Shown: positions 10,349 to 19,442, counted from the first letter of the stretch. The stretch is 64,000 bases of DNA from Okeania sp. SIO2B3 (GCF_010672525.1 NZ_JAAHGH010000011.1:17325-81324), one strand, 5' to 3'. Numbers and translations: made by a program. The notes: generated from the sequence alone by a model not told the origin.

Positions 10349-11326
10349 ATGATCACTATGAATGAACTAAAAATTACACTTCTAGGTCCTAGCGCTGTTG
10401 GTAAAACTAGCCTATTAACTTCTATGTACGAACAGTTTAAAAGAATAAGTTTTCAGGCTAACCTCCAACTAATTCCAGAGGCAGAAAGTCATGCTATTCT
10501 CAAAAAACGCCTCAAAGAATTAAAAAGTCTCACAGAAACTTTTAAAGTGCAACCAGGAGCAGGTATTCCCGGTTCTTCAGAAGTTCGCTCTTTTATTTTT
10601 GACTTAGCTGAACAGGATAAAAAGCCATTTTTAAGACTTAATTTTTATGACTATCCAGGAGGTTATATTTCTGATAAAGCTAGTCCTAACGAGAGAAAAT
10701 TTGTCAGAGAATTGATGAATGATGCTGCTGCAGTTGTCATTGCTATTGATACGCCAGCATTGATGATGTCTAAGGGCAAGTTTAATGAATATGTAAATAA
10801 ACCAAAGCAAATTACGGCAATGTTTAAAGAAGCTTATCAGGATATTCGAGAACCCCGGTTAGTAATATTTGCTCCAGTAAAATGTGAGATGGAAATGATT
10901 AAAGGAGAGAGAGCAGCCAAACAATTATTAGAAAGAATCAAAAAGGAATATGCCGACTTACTTAATTTCTTATCTTCTCCACCATTAAATTCTCAAGTTG
11001 CTATTGCCATTACTCCAGTACAAACTTTGGGTTGTGTAATTTGTACAACCATTGAAGAGCCAAGAAATAATTATTTACCTACTTTTGGATTTAGAAAAAT
11101 TAGTCGCGATGCTGAATATAATCCCGTGGATAATGACCAACCTTTACGTTACTTATTACGGTTTTTGTTGAAAATGCACCATGAAGGGCGTACCCCTAAA
11201 TTTTTACAGGCTGTTGTTAGCTGGATTGGTTTAGATGCTCATATTAAAAATGCTTTGACTCAGTTTTCTAGGGGTTGTAAAAATACTGCGGGTTTTGTCG
11301 TACTTCAGGGCAGAGATTTATTATAA
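10349..11326 (+). CDS. P-loop GTPase-like protein (TRAFAC-type small GTPase fold)
   Basis: A 325-residue soluble protein. It opens with a nucleotide-binding P-loop GPSAVGKT at residues 13-20, followed by a DxxG-like DYPG at 101-104. A hydrophobic strand then ends in APVKCE near 177, where a G4-like motif would be expected, but the classical NKxD is not clear. The family is known for stand-alone bacterial GTPases, some of them in conflict or stress systems. The exact family is not certain here. The start could be 10349 or the in-frame ATG at 10358; AAGGA lies at 10341-10345, which suits the second start better. Three unknown genes on the same strand follow, one with a C-terminal membrane anchor. 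Confidence 0.75.
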   Translation: MITMNELKITLLGPSAVGKTSLLTSMYEQFKRISFQANLQLIPEAESHAILKKRLKELKSLTETFKVQPGAGIPGSSEVRSFIFDLAEQDKKPFLRLNFYDYPGGYISDKASPNERKFVRELMNDAAAVVIAIDTPALMMSKGKFNEYVNKPKQITAMFKEAYQDIREPRLVIFAPVKCEMEMIKGERAAKQLLERIKKEYADLLNFLSSPPLNSQVAIAITPVQTLGCVICTTIEEPRNNYLPTFGFRKISRDAEYNPVDNDQPLRYLLRFLLKMHHEGRTPKFLQAVVSWIGLDAHIKNALTQFSRGCKNTAGFVVLQGRDLL

Positions 11327-11479
11327 TTTATAGTTGTTGATATTAGAGTGCTTTAAAAATTTAAGTTATTGATTTAGAAATTTCATCAAATCCTATTAAT
11401 ACCATCGTGTATTACTTTTACTAATGCACTCTACTATCTAATACCAATTTGATAAATGTTTGTGACAAATGGTAGAATT

Positions 11480-11790
11480 CAACAATTAATAATTAATTAT
11501 TAATAATTAATTATTACCTCTCCTTGAAAAGAAGAGGATTGACTAATCATGAAAAATTTTTCTCTCTTGGTCGATTGGATATGGCTCCGAGACCCGCTCT
11601 TATCAGAGCCACTCCGCTTTATATGTTGCGGAGCAAAACGCCATCCCACCCTACGGGAAGCTGCGCTTTTTCCTGCGGAATGCGCTCGCATTCATGTCGG
11701 CGACAGCCGTTAACGTAGTTATGTGCTAGCAAAACGACCGCTTGTTTCTCCTTTAAAGGAGAGACTTTAAACCTTAATTATTCGGTAAAT
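11480..11790 (+). repeat. Dispersed ~300-bp repeat, copy 1
   Basis: The element runs from AT-rich ATTAATAATTAA repeats through CTCTCCTT...GAAGAGGATTGACT, a conserved TTGGTCGAT...ATGGCTCC core, TCCCACCCTACGGGAAGCTGCG and TCTCCTTTAAAGGAGA to a TTAATTATTCGGTAAA end. An inverted shorter copy lies at 36735-36980 and partial ends occur near 10119 and 49840. Short ORFs inside it look incidental. It is probably a non-autonomous mobile or palindromic element. The rest of the 11327-11808 gap shows no gene. Confidence 0.7.
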
Positions 11791-11808
11791 ATTGAAAAAA
11801 AGGGAAAA

Positions 11809-12006
11809 ATGATAGATATAACTATCTCAAATGAACTGGAGAAGCTATTTTTAAACATATCCGATCAAAATCAACTTTTTATAGCATTCTTTTTTGAAAT
11901 TGGTATAAGGCTAAAATGGATTTATCGGCACTCCCAATATTTGATGAATGGCTGGAAAAAATCGATCTTAAAGGTTATCAAAAAAGTGACTAAAAGAAGA
12001 ATATGA
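11809..12006 (+). CDS. Small uncharacterised ORF, possibly a gene remnant
   Basis: A 65-codon frame starts at an ATG and overlaps the next gene by ATGA. The first 35 residues look plausible, but the Lys/Trp-rich tail does not. In the other frame, bases 11916-11990 encode a more protein-like stretch (MDLSALPIFDEWLEKIDLKG) that is in phase with the next gene and stops at TAA 11991. This suggests a frameshifted small gene, or a shortened 5' part of the following gene. I do not recognise a family. Confidence 0.35.
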   Translation: MIDITISNELEKLFLNISDQNQLFIAFFFEIGIRLKWIYRHSQYLMNGWKKSILKVIKKVTKRRI

Positions 12007-12548
12007 GTGATTTAGAAATAGAATTGGTTGTAGTAGTTGCTCGCTATCAAGGCAAATTTTATTACTTGAGAAGTGAAAGAGAATTATGGGTACTTGATAT
12101 GAATAAGTGGCGTGATGAATTCATCAGTTATGGTCACAAAGTACCAGATTCTAAAGACTCAGATAGACTTGGGATTCATATAGTAAATGAAAAGACTGCT
12201 GGGAAATTTCTTGATTGTATGTCAGAGTTTAAAGTACATAAAGATGTATTAAGCATAGATCTAGCAAGACGTTACACATCAGTCATCTCCTGGTGGGATG
12301 TTCAAGATTTATTCCCGATTATGTTTGTAGATTTTGACAATTGCAAAGTAGGAGCATTTTATCCTGAACGTACTCCAATGGAGCATTATGTTCCTGATGG
12401 CTGGATAGGAAAATTCATTGACTTTGCAACTGAATATCCCGAAGAAATTTTTCCGACAGAAGAAAAGTTTTGGGTGAAAGGAGATTCAGACTTACTTAAG
12501 ATCTTGATTAAGAAAAGTGCAAGTAATAAAGAAGTTTTGGGAAGTTGA
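12003..12548 (+). CDS. Hypothetical protein, 181 residues
   Basis: I do not recognise this protein. It is acidic, soluble and rich in aromatic residues (for example SWWDVQDLFP and EKFWVKGD), with no signal peptide or membrane segment. Its size and composition resemble small immunity-like proteins, but no motif supports that. It starts at an ATG overlapping the stop of the small upstream frame, which suggests translational coupling. It lies between a GTPase-like gene and a tail-anchored protein gene on the same strand. Confidence 0.6.
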   Translation: MSDLEIELVVVVARYQGKFYYLRSERELWVLDMNKWRDEFISYGHKVPDSKDSDRLGIHIVNEKTAGKFLDCMSEFKVHKDVLSIDLARRYTSVISWWDVQDLFPIMFVDFDNCKVGAFYPERTPMEHYVPDGWIGKFIDFATEYPEEIFPTEEKFWVKGDSDLLKILIKKSASNKEVLGS

Positions 12549-12702
12549 AGATTGATAAAAATAAGCAAGTAAGCAGTTATTACTGTACTGTTTGAGGAAA
12601 ATTTCATCTAACAAACATACGATAACCAGTCCTAAATACAAATATCTATTTTATTCATTGTTTTTATTGGTAAAATTCTGAAAATTTAAAAAGGAGATTT
12701 AT

Positions 12703-13491
12703 ATGGAAATATATATTGAAAGTAGAGGCTTTTCTCAAGATGATGATTACCGTTGGCTAAAGATTACTGAAGAAAGTCAAGCCAGAATAGATAAACAAGA
12801 TTTACCTACTATTATTCAAGAAGCTACTCAATTAATTGATAGTGAATCTGCTTCAGTAGTTTTGAGCCGAAAAAATAATAGTTTACTGTGTTTATTAACA
12901 GGTATCGAACCTACAGAGCGAGTTGATTTTGCCGATCGCCAGATTCGGATTTCTATAGCTTGGGTAATCTCAGATTATCCAGATAATGAAAGAACTTTAC
13001 GAATGTTGGCTGCTGCTGCTTTAAATAAAGAAGAAAGACAACATTTCACAGTAGAAATTAGTCAAGCTGTAAGTTTAGGAGGAGAGCTTGGTTTTCAAGT
13101 TGATTTTCACTATATACAAGAATTAACTAACACTGAGCAAGCTAAAATATTACTCCAAGATAAGTTGCCAAATACCACTAAGAAAATTGCCGAAACTTCA
13201 ACCCAACGTCAACAAGAACTAGCTTTGGAATTGAAAGAATATCGCTTACCAACTCAACATAATTTAATTGTAGTTGTAACAGGAATAAAAAAAGAGCAAA
13301 CTTTAATTGATGCTGATATTTGGCGTGGTTTATCTAGTTTAGTTTTATCTTCAGATTGGCAGATTGTTAATCGTACCTTGTCAGACAAAAATCTTGCCAA
13401 TAAATTATCAAAATACTTCAATAACTTGATGATTATTATTGGAGTTATTAGTGCTGTCTCTTTATTAGCTAAGACTTTAAATTTTTTATGA
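12703..13491 (+). CDS. Uncharacterised protein with C-terminal membrane anchor
   Basis: A 262-residue protein with a well-placed AAGGAG at 12691-12696 before the ATG. The first ~235 residues are soluble, with mixed strands and helices and a charged central helix (about 160-190). The last ~22 residues form one hydrophobic segment (LMIIIGVISAVSLLA), so it is probably tail-anchored with most of the protein in the cytosol. I do not recognise a family. It could be a membrane partner for the GTPase-like protein encoded upstream, which is inference from proximity only. Confidence 0.65.
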   Translation: MEIYIESRGFSQDDDYRWLKITEESQARIDKQDLPTIIQEATQLIDSESASVVLSRKNNSLLCLLTGIEPTERVDFADRQIRISIAWVISDYPDNERTLRMLAAAALNKEERQHFTVEISQAVSLGGELGFQVDFHYIQELTNTEQAKILLQDKLPNTTKKIAETSTQRQQELALELKEYRLPTQHNLIVVVTGIKKEQTLIDADIWRGLSSLVLSSDWQIVNRTLSDKNLANKLSKYFNNLMIIIGVISAVSLLAKTLNFL

Positions 13492-13492
13492 A

Positions 13493-13521
13493 CGAAGGCA
13501 GAAGGCAGAAGGCAGAAGGAA
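13493..13521 (+). repeat. Short heptamer tandem repeat (GCAGAAG)n
   Basis: Three to four head-to-tail copies of GCAGAAG lie just after the stop codon of the preceding gene. The same heptamer family recurs at 21085-21163 and inside the giant genes on the right. It belongs to the class of short tandemly repeated heptamers known from cyanobacteria. Confidence 0.75.
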
Positions 13522-13669
13522 CAATTGGATGGAGTTTTATACCAATTACCAAAAATCATGCTATACTTTCGATGCGACTTCAGTTATTAAGTAATAATAA
13601 TGGTTCAGTAATTTTTGTAAATATTATCGGCATTAAACCAAGATATCTTTTGTCTTTTGTCTTTTAACC

Positions 13670-13704
13670 CTACTCCCTACTCCCTATGCATGGAGGAGAT
13701 ATCT
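13670..13704. repeat. 35-bp dispersed repeat, inverted partner of 20698-20732
   Basis: This segment, with ATGCATGGAGGAGATATCT at its right side, is the reverse complement of 20698-20732 with one mismatch in 35. It contains CTACTCCCTACTCCC heptamer-like iterations. No coding function is apparent. Confidence 0.7.
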
Positions 13705-13760
13705 AACTCTATCTAAAATGGAGCGAGATGACTCTCGGTATAATCTCTGATTTACCCGGA

Positions 13761-14009
13761 TAGGGTTTGCTGAAAAAGTCTTTATAGTAGGGGTAGGAGA
13801 CAGCTATACTGGAGACAGGAGACAAGAGAAATGGCTCGGGAGCGAGGAGGTAGTCGGAAAAATTGTCCCTCAATTTTTCTGTCATCATCGTCCCGAAATA
13901 CTAGCATGCATGAGCTTTTTCCACCGAAAAGCTGACATTTTTTGAGACTAAAAAATGCTACAACCAATATCAGTCAATGCTTTGATATTTAATCAGCAAG
14001 CCCTAATTA
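13761..14009 (-). mobile_element. MITE-like element, copy A
   Basis: About 249 bases bounded by TAGGGTTTGCTGA on the left and TCAGCAAGCCCTAATTA on the right, which are inverted repeats of each other. The interior shares GACTTT, CCTCGCTC and GTCTCCTGTCTCC-type stretches with elements at 41503-41786 and 48101-48334 in the opposite orientation. No transposase is present. It directly abuts a decayed tnpB. Confidence 0.7.
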
Positions 14010-14715
14010 CTGAAGGATACCCCTGCTTCTGGAGACCCATTAATTGATATTGGAGTTGATAAATTCTTAGCAACAACTGAATTGTGAATTGATTGAACCT
14101 CCAAAATTTTTAACCAAACTACACAGTAAGCTGAAATTGCTACAACGTAGATTAAAGTTAAAAACATCCAGTTGAGGAAATCGACATAAACTTAACCAGA
14201 AAATAGCCAGACTTCATCAAAAAATCTCAGACACCCGAAAAGACTTTCACTTTAAACTAGCTCATCATTTATGCGACCAAGCAGGAATGATATTTGTGGA
14301 AGACCTAGACTTGAGAACCTGGGCTAAAGGAATGTTAAGTAAACATACTTTAGATGCTGGTTTTGGTCAGTTTTTCAGTATCTTGGCTTGGGTATGCAGG
14401 AAAAGAGGGGTTGATTTTGGCCAGGTTGACTACAGATATATAGCAATGTGCGCTGGCATATTTACACATTATTTTTTGTACACTTTTTCGCTTACTGCAC
14501 TTTGGACTGGACATTGTAAATACCTGAGCGCTCATCGCTATACCAGTCAAATTTGTCCAAATTGTGGAGTGCATACAGGTAAAAAAGACCTGTCTAAGCG
14601 TACTCATAAATGTCGTGAATGCCAATACGAAATCAACCGTGATGTAGCAGCAGCAAAAATTATTTGCCATCGAGGTGTCACTGCGGCCTTTGCAGATCGT
14701 GGTTCAACAAATTGA
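14010..14715 (+). pseudogene. tnpB: Decayed IS200/IS605-type tnpB
   Basis: Bases 14010-14280 encode, with stops and frame changes, the RuvC-start and linker region of a TnpB protein (an 'IDIGVDKF' remnant and a KLHSKLKLLQRRLK-type helix). From 14287 the frame is open for 142 residues: IFVEDLDL, SKHTLDAGFGQF, then the zinc-ribbon CPNC...CREC and NRDVAAAKI ending. Between GQVD and YTSQICPNC there is an extra ~30-residue stretch not expected in the family, probably a small insertion near 14430-14540. TnpB is an RNA-guided nuclease of transposon elements. This copy lacks its N terminus and is broken. Confidence 0.85.
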
Positions 14716-14772
14716 CTGTCTAGGCGTACTGTCGGGGACTGGCAACAGTCTAGATAAGTGCCATTCAAGCAG

Positions 14773-14800
14773 TAAACCTAAATCGTGAGGTTTAGGATTC
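14773..14800 (+). repeat. Hairpin at right end of tnpB element
   Basis: CCTAAA and TTTAGG arms surround a TCGTGAGG loop just downstream of the decayed tnpB, followed by GATTCCCTCG. This is the usual form of an IS200/IS605-type right-end hairpin, which also forms the 3' part of the guide RNA in active elements. It ends shortly before the 3' end of the convergent ccs1 gene. Confidence 0.6.
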
Positions 14801-14819
14801 CCTCGTTATCATCTCTGAT

Positions 14820-16166
14820 TTAACGAGGGAGGATGTCAACTAAAATATCCAACATTTCCCGTTCAAAGGCCACACTAGCGCGATTAGTTTTACCCCCAAT
14901 ATAAACCCGCTCGCTTTCTTGCCAAGCCCAAATTTGCGAGTGAGAAACATAACTCATCAACACACTCAACATCAATAAACCAAAACCTAAATAAACAATA
15001 GGAATTCCAGGGTCAGCCTTTATTTGTAAACCCGTACTACCTATAATCTTGTCAACAAATAGCGTTATCCCATTAACTTCTGTAGACATTCCTTCCCGCA
15101 CACTAGCAACTAATTTACCAGTAGCATCATAAATTAATACAGTTCCTTGTAAATCTCTTGCCAGTAAAGATAAACCCTCACTCAAATCTGGTTTAGTCGG
15201 AATCCAAGTTCCCCAAATTCTGCCCCCGACCGCTGTATTTAACTTGGCCATTGGTAACTCAAAAACAGGACTTCTATTAACCCTGACTCTAACTGCAGCG
15301 ATCGCCCAATCTGCCTGATACATTGTCACCCCATGATATCTCATAGGTTGATTTACAAATATAGTTTTCCGATCGACTTCGGAGCCATTTTTATCTAATA
15401 CTGATAGGTCTGAATAAAACTGGTCAATTGCTCCTTCTGGAGTATAGTCAATCCAGAAACGATTTACCCGGACTAACCAATCTTGAGGAATTTGTGATTC
15501 GGCAAAAATTCCGGCATCCACAATATTTTTAATTTGAAAAGTTTCTCCACTCGGTACTATTTCTTGACCGATAAATCCGGTCATTGAACCAACTATTGAC
15601 CCTGCTAAAATAATCAACATACTAGCGTGAACTATTATGGGGCCAATTTTACCAATAATTCCTTTGCGCCCATAAAGTTTATCTCCTTCTTGAAATACCT
15701 GATAACCACGTTGCTGTAATATTTTTCCTAGGGAATCTAGGGAAGCTGTTTCTATTTCTGTACTTAATGCTAAGTTCTCAAATTGTTGTTTCTTATTATA
15801 GAATTTCCAGCGATTAGCAGACTTTAGAGCTGGCATTTGTCGCGTAAAAGTACAGGCTGTTAAACTTGCTCCAAACAAAATTAATATTGATAAAAACCAC
15901 CAAGTACGGTAGACATGGTCTAACTCTAATAACAAAATTACTTTCCAAGTCAAAAATCCAAATAATGCTGGTTTTTCTGGATAATTTTCCTGATAAAAAT
16001 CTATTGATTCACCTTGTTCTATAACTGTGCCAGAAATGCTACTTATAGCAATTATTAATAATAGAGCGATCGCTAACCTTAAATCAGCCAATAATGGCAA
16101 TATTTCTCTTCTAAATATTTTGAGAGGATTAAACGTCCAGCCTAATCCTGAATCTTTAGCATCCAT
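14820..16166 (-). CDS. ccs1: Cytochrome c biogenesis protein Ccs1 (CcsB/ResB family)
   Basis: A 448-residue thylakoid/plasma-membrane protein of the system II cytochrome c maturation pathway, which delivers reduced apocytochrome and heme with CcsA. The N terminus has a charged leader, then a membrane segment ([19 protein letters not shown]) followed by the family-typical TVIEQGE...YQENYP motif. More membrane segments lie at [14 protein letters not shown] and [21 protein letters not shown] large lumenal domain comes next and a final membrane helix lies near the C terminus. Length and order match cyanobacterial Ccs1. Its usual partner ccdA lies 2.5 kb upstream on the same strand, separated by a tnpB element. 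Confidence 0.95.
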   Translation of the reverse strand: MDAKDSGLGWTFNPLKIFRREILPLLADLRLAIALLLIIAISSISGTVIEQGESIDFYQENYPEKPALFGFLTWKVILLLELDHVYRTWWFLSILILFGASLTACTFTRQMPALKSANRWKFYNKKQQFENLALSTEIETASLDSLGKILQQRGYQVFQEGDKLYGRKGIIGKIGPIIVHASMLIILAGSIVGSMTGFIGQEIVPSGETFQIKNIVDAGIFAESQIPQDWLVRVNRFWIDYTPEGAIDQFYSDLSVLDKNGSEVDRKTIFVNQPMRYHGVTMYQADWAIAAVRVRVNRSPVFELPMAKLNTAVGGRIWGTWIPTKPDLSEGLSLLARDLQGTVLIYDATGKLVASVREGMSTEVNGITLFVDKIIGSTGLQIKADPGIPIVYLGFGLLMLSVLMSYVSHSQIWAWQESERVYIGGKTNRASVAFEREMLDILVDILPR

Positions 16167-16349
16167 TAATTTAATTCCTATCAGATTTTATATTTTTTCA
16201 TCGTAGTGTACCAATAGTAATATTCCCTCGAAAAAGTCAAGTACAGTAATCCTAAATCATTCATCATAACAGCACTTTGAGATTTTTCATACCGAAAATG
16301 GCTTTAAATCCAGTATTAGCAAGGCAAATACCTGAAAAGGTTGACTACT

Positions 16350-16373
16350 CCCCGCAGCTTTTGCCGAGGGGAT
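16350..16373 (-). repeat. Right-end hairpin of tnpB element
   Basis: On the plus strand TCCCC and GGGGA arms flank GCAGCTTTTGCCGA, immediately downstream of the tnpB stop. This position and shape fit the right-end hairpin of an IS200/IS605-type element. Confidence 0.5.
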
Positions 16374-16374
16374 T

Positions 16375-17733
16375 CTAAGCAGATACTACGCAACAGGATA
16401 AATCCGTGTTGCTCCGTCTATTCTTAGCTGACCAAAGATAAACTCTCTGGGGACAAGTCAAAGTGCCCCTACACAGTCGGCTTAAGTTTAACCTTAGCTT
16501 TCTGCTTACTTTTGTGATTATATTTGCAGCCCCATTACAGTCTGCATTAATTAACCAATTATTACTACTTTTATACAAACCACGCTTTATTCTTTTTCCT
16601 GACGGTTTCCAATCATTGGGTTTCTCACCATAAATAGGCAGATCGTCACCATCTAAAAATGAAGCGACACTTGTATAACTCTCTTCTGTTTCTATAAATA
16701 TTATTCCATATTCATAGCATAATTGAGCTATTCTTTCTTTGAGTCTAGCTGTAGGAATTGGTACAAACTCAGAATTACTTTTTTTTCCTAATTCTATTTG
16801 ATTTTTCTGACCTTTATTCCAACCAAATACAATTGTACCAATAGAATTTTTTAAACAATGATTAATTACTATTCTGGCTGCTTTATTAATTCCGTCACGA
16901 ATTTGGCGGTTGCGAATTTCAGTAATGGAAGCTAATTTATTTGACCAAAATCCAGTCGGTTGATTTTCTTTAATAGTTGATACTTGTTTGTTGTACCAAC
17001 CCACCCCTTTAGTTCCCCTCCCGGGAGGGGATAGGGGTGGGTGTTTCCCATCTACAATTAAGCTTGTACCTACATTAGATACACAGGTCAACCAATTATT
17101 TACACCATGGTCTATTCCTAATACATTATCTTGATTTAATTGAGGTTTAACTACTTCTTCTTTTTCATAGATAAATTCCCAATAAAAGCATCTGTTCCTC
17201 GGTAATATTCTCAGTTCTTTAAGAGATAAAAATTCAAGATTACTTGGCATAGGAATATAAAAGCAATCTAGACCAAACCAGCGCTTACAGGTATTACCTA
17301 GTGGTACTCTAATTTGATTATCTTTAAGTTTTAATGCTTGTTTGGGATAGCTAACTGTAGCCATTCCCCCTTTTTTTCTATAGTTAGGAATCCTTGGTCT
17401 GTGTTCGATTTTACCTTCATTATAGGCTTTTATTAGACCATAATAAGAGCGAAATGATTCCGCTACAGTTCTCAATATTTGTTGTGCTGCTTGAGAATGT
17501 AAAACTTTATAGTGATTGTTCTTTTTGTATACCTTTTCTAAGTCATACTTGCCAATGCCTTTTTGAGACTTAAAATATAGTTGCCTGGCATAATATATTC
17601 CCATGTTAGTTAGCTTGTGAGACTGTTCGCACAAGAATTTTAAGATAGCAATTAATTCAGGATTTTTACCTACTAAAACTTGCTGACAAGAGTACATTTG
17701 AAACAGGCGGACCGAAAACTTATTGTTGATCAT
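16375..17733 (-). CDS. tnpB: IS200/IS605-type TnpB RNA-guided nuclease
   Basis: A 452-residue TnpB-family protein of the subtype without a canonical CxxC zinc ribbon. RuvC-like catalytic positions are visible: Asp in LGIDHGVNN, Glu in IETEESYTS and Asp in NADCNGAANI. The N-terminal helical part (SQAAQQILRTVAESFRSYY, PRIPNYRKKGG) is typical. No tnpA is nearby, so mobility would depend on a transposase elsewhere. A GC-rich palindromic element (17000-17041) is inserted in frame after IVDGK and adds about 16 residues. The gene is otherwise intact, and the Arg/Ser-rich last ~50 residues may be read-through into the element end. It separates ccdA from ccs1. Confidence 0.92.
   Translation of the reverse strand: MINNKFSVRLFQMYSCQQVLVGKNPELIAILKFLCEQSHKLTNMGIYYARQLYFKSQKGIGKYDLEKVYKKNNHYKVLHSQAAQQILRTVAESFRSYYGLIKAYNEGKIEHRPRIPNYRKKGGMATVSYPKQALKLKDNQIRVPLGNTCKRWFGLDCFYIPMPSNLEFLSLKELRILPRNRCFYWEFIYEKEEVVKPQLNQDNVLGIDHGVNNWLTCVSNVGTSLIVDGKHPPLSPPGRGTKGVGWYNKQVSTIKENQPTGFWSNKLASITEIRNRQIRDGINKAARIVINHCLKNSIGTIVFGWNKGQKNQIELGKKSNSEFVPIPTARLKERIAQLCYEYGIIFIETEESYTSVASFLDGDDLPIYGEKPNDWKPSGKRIKRGLYKSSNNWLINADCNGAANIITKVSRKLRLNLSRLCRGTLTCPQRVYLWSAKNRRSNTDLSCCVVSA
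17000..17041. repeat. GC-rich palindromic element inside tnpB
   Basis: CCCACCCC...TTCCCCTCCCGGGAGGGG...GGGGTGGG forms a near-perfect nested palindrome. On the minus strand it is read as HPPLSPPGRGTKGVG within TnpB without a stop. A similar element occurs at 41689-41714 inside a MITE, and a diverged one near 32002-32035. Confidence 0.8.
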
Positions 17734-17744
17734 AGTAACAGAGG

Positions 17745-17835
17745 GCTACTTTAGTTGTCTAGTCTAAATAACTCCCTTGTTTTCATCCCCACGGTTCAAA
17801 CACGGGGCCTTCAACGTGGCTTTTCGGTCAAATAA
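17745..17835 (-). repeat. Probable left end of tnpB element
   Basis: Immediately upstream of the tnpB start, CCCC and GGGG arms (ATCCCCACGGTTCAAACACGG) and a following GCCTTCAACGTGGC can form subterminal hairpins, as expected at the left end of an IS200/IS605-type element. The exact boundary is uncertain. Confidence 0.35.
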
Positions 17836-18060
17836 AATACATCGGATTAAAATCCGACTCCTCGCCTTTCATCCATCGCTTAAAAGACGATGGCTTTCAT
17901 GCTCCCGTGTTATTTAGGTAAAAATGGTTGTTTGCGTAGCATGGCCTAGGAAAACCTAGATACATCTAAAAAGTAGTTGATTCAAGGCAAAAAAGTTATA
18001 CCATTTCACGGAAGTCAAAAGTCAAAATTCAAAAGTTAAAAGTTAAGATTTAATAGACAC
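17836..18060. other. Intergenic sequence, no gene seen
   Basis: It contains AGTCAAAAGTC-type heptamer-like iterations (18005-18040) and otherwise A/T-rich sequence. It lies between the tnpB element and a small MITE-like repeat. Confidence 0.4.
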
Positions 18061-18149
18061 AGGACTTACGCGAATTTACTTTTAAACCACCATCTGTAGG
18101 GGTAAATACCATTCACCCTCGCTATATATAGAGTCTATGCGTAAGTCCT
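18061..18149. mobile_element. Small MITE-like element, 89 bp
   Basis: It is bounded by AGGACTTACGC on the left and its reverse complement GCGTAAGTCCT on the right. The interior has no coding capacity. It is probably a non-autonomous element mobilised by a transposase elsewhere. Confidence 0.7.
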
Positions 18150-18707
18150 AAGACAGAAAACTTTGAAGTTTCAATACTGTTAACGGATTATTTGACATTA
18201 TAACTTTGAAACTATTTGTGACATCCTTAAAGTGAAATGGTATTACCATTACTGTTTGAAGAAGGCAGAAGGGAAAATTGCTTATGGATAGTCTTCGACA
18301 GGCCACTCCGTGTCTACAAACCCCAAGCGATTTTAATCACTCCCATTGTACGGTGGGGTATTAAACCCGCATTCATAAAAGATAAACTTTTGAGCATATT
18401 TTCAACCTATTTTGACTAAAGTATCAATAATTTGACTATTTTTTGTTTACCACCTCAACCATAAATCATACCAAGTCTCAAAAAATTTTCTATGTTTTAT
18501 TGAATAAGGGAGTAGGGGAGTGGGTAGGGAAATTGCATGGAACGTCCGTACTGGGAGTAGTAAACATAAGAATAATATACATTTAATAGCTAATAATCGC
18601 TAAAAACGTTATTAAATACTACTAATTACTTAATTATTGAAGTCTTATGGAAATATAGTATTTTTTTTATAAATGGTATTACTACTATCTATCAAACTAC
18701 CTTGTTT
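18150..18707. other. Intergenic sequence downstream of ccdA, no gene seen
   Basis: A short open frame here has no protein-like composition and includes a fragment of GC-rich repeat (near 18295-18320). GGGAGTAGGGGAGTGGG iterations lie near 18510-18530. There is no clear terminator for ccdA. Confidence 0.4.
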
Positions 18708-19442
18708 TTAAGTAATTGGTACTATTCTAAATAACAGAGAAAATACACCAAAACCAACTAATAAAATACCACTAGCAGGTGTAATCCAACTAGACCATTT
18801 TCGTAGTTCTAAAAAGTTTTTAATATTAGCTATAAAAGCACCTGCTAATATCAAAGGCGTTACATAACCCAAGGCATAAAATAGCAATAAAATTCCTCCT
18901 AAAACCAAGTCTCCAGTCGTAGAAACCCAAGCTAATAATGTTGCTAATACAGGAGTGCTACAGGGAGATGCAACTAAACCAAATGTTAAACCTAATAAAT
19001 ATGAACGTATTCCTTTAGGTAAATCTTGAGAAATCCATTCCATACTGTCAAAAGAAGGCATAGGTAATGGCAATGCTTCTAGTAAATTAAGACCCATCAA
19101 AATAGCAACTATACTAACAATAATTGGCAATCCTATACCTACTTGACCATATACTTTTCCCAGCAATGATGCTACAATCCCTAAACCAGCAAGAGTTGTG
19201 GCTAATCCTAAAGAAAACCAAGTAGATTGAGCAACAGCTTGAATACGGTTCTGGGCTTCATATCCGCCAATATAACCAATAGTTATTGGTAACATCGAAA
19301 GCATACAGGGTGTCAAACTGGTAAGTAAACCAGCTACAAATATAATTATCAAACTGACCCAACTTAGATGTATGAGTTGAGTCTTCACTATGGTATTTGC
19401 ATATTGAGTAGTTTCGTAAAGTAAAGTCAGAAAGGTTTCCAT
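18708..19442 (-). CDS. ccdA: Thiol:disulfide interchange protein CcdA
   Basis: A 244-residue integral membrane protein that passes electrons from the cytosol to the lumenal side to keep apocytochrome c thiols reduced. Six hydrophobic segments are visible. The two family cysteines lie in LTSLTPCMLSMLP and VASPCSTPVLA, the redox pair of DsbD-like CcdA. Length matches cyanobacterial CcdA. It works with Ccs1 in system II cytochrome c maturation. Here the two genes share a strand but are separated by a tnpB element and repeats. Confidence 0.95.
   Translation of the reverse strand: METFLTLLYETTQYANTIVKTQLIHLSWVSLIIIFVAGLLTSLTPCMLSMLPITIGYIGGYEAQNRIQAVAQSTWFSLGLATTLAGLGIVASLLGKVYGQVGIGLPIIVSIVAILMGLNLLEALPLPMPSFDSMEWISQDLPKGIRSYLLGLTFGLVASPCSTPVLATLLAWVSTTGDLVLGGILLLFYALGYVTPLILAGAFIANIKNFLELRKWSSWITPASGILLVGFGVFSLLFRIVPIT

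Noticed and set aside
18237-18419. A 60-codon frame downstream of ccdA
   Set aside because: It includes a dispersed GC-rich repeat fragment and has no protein-like pattern.
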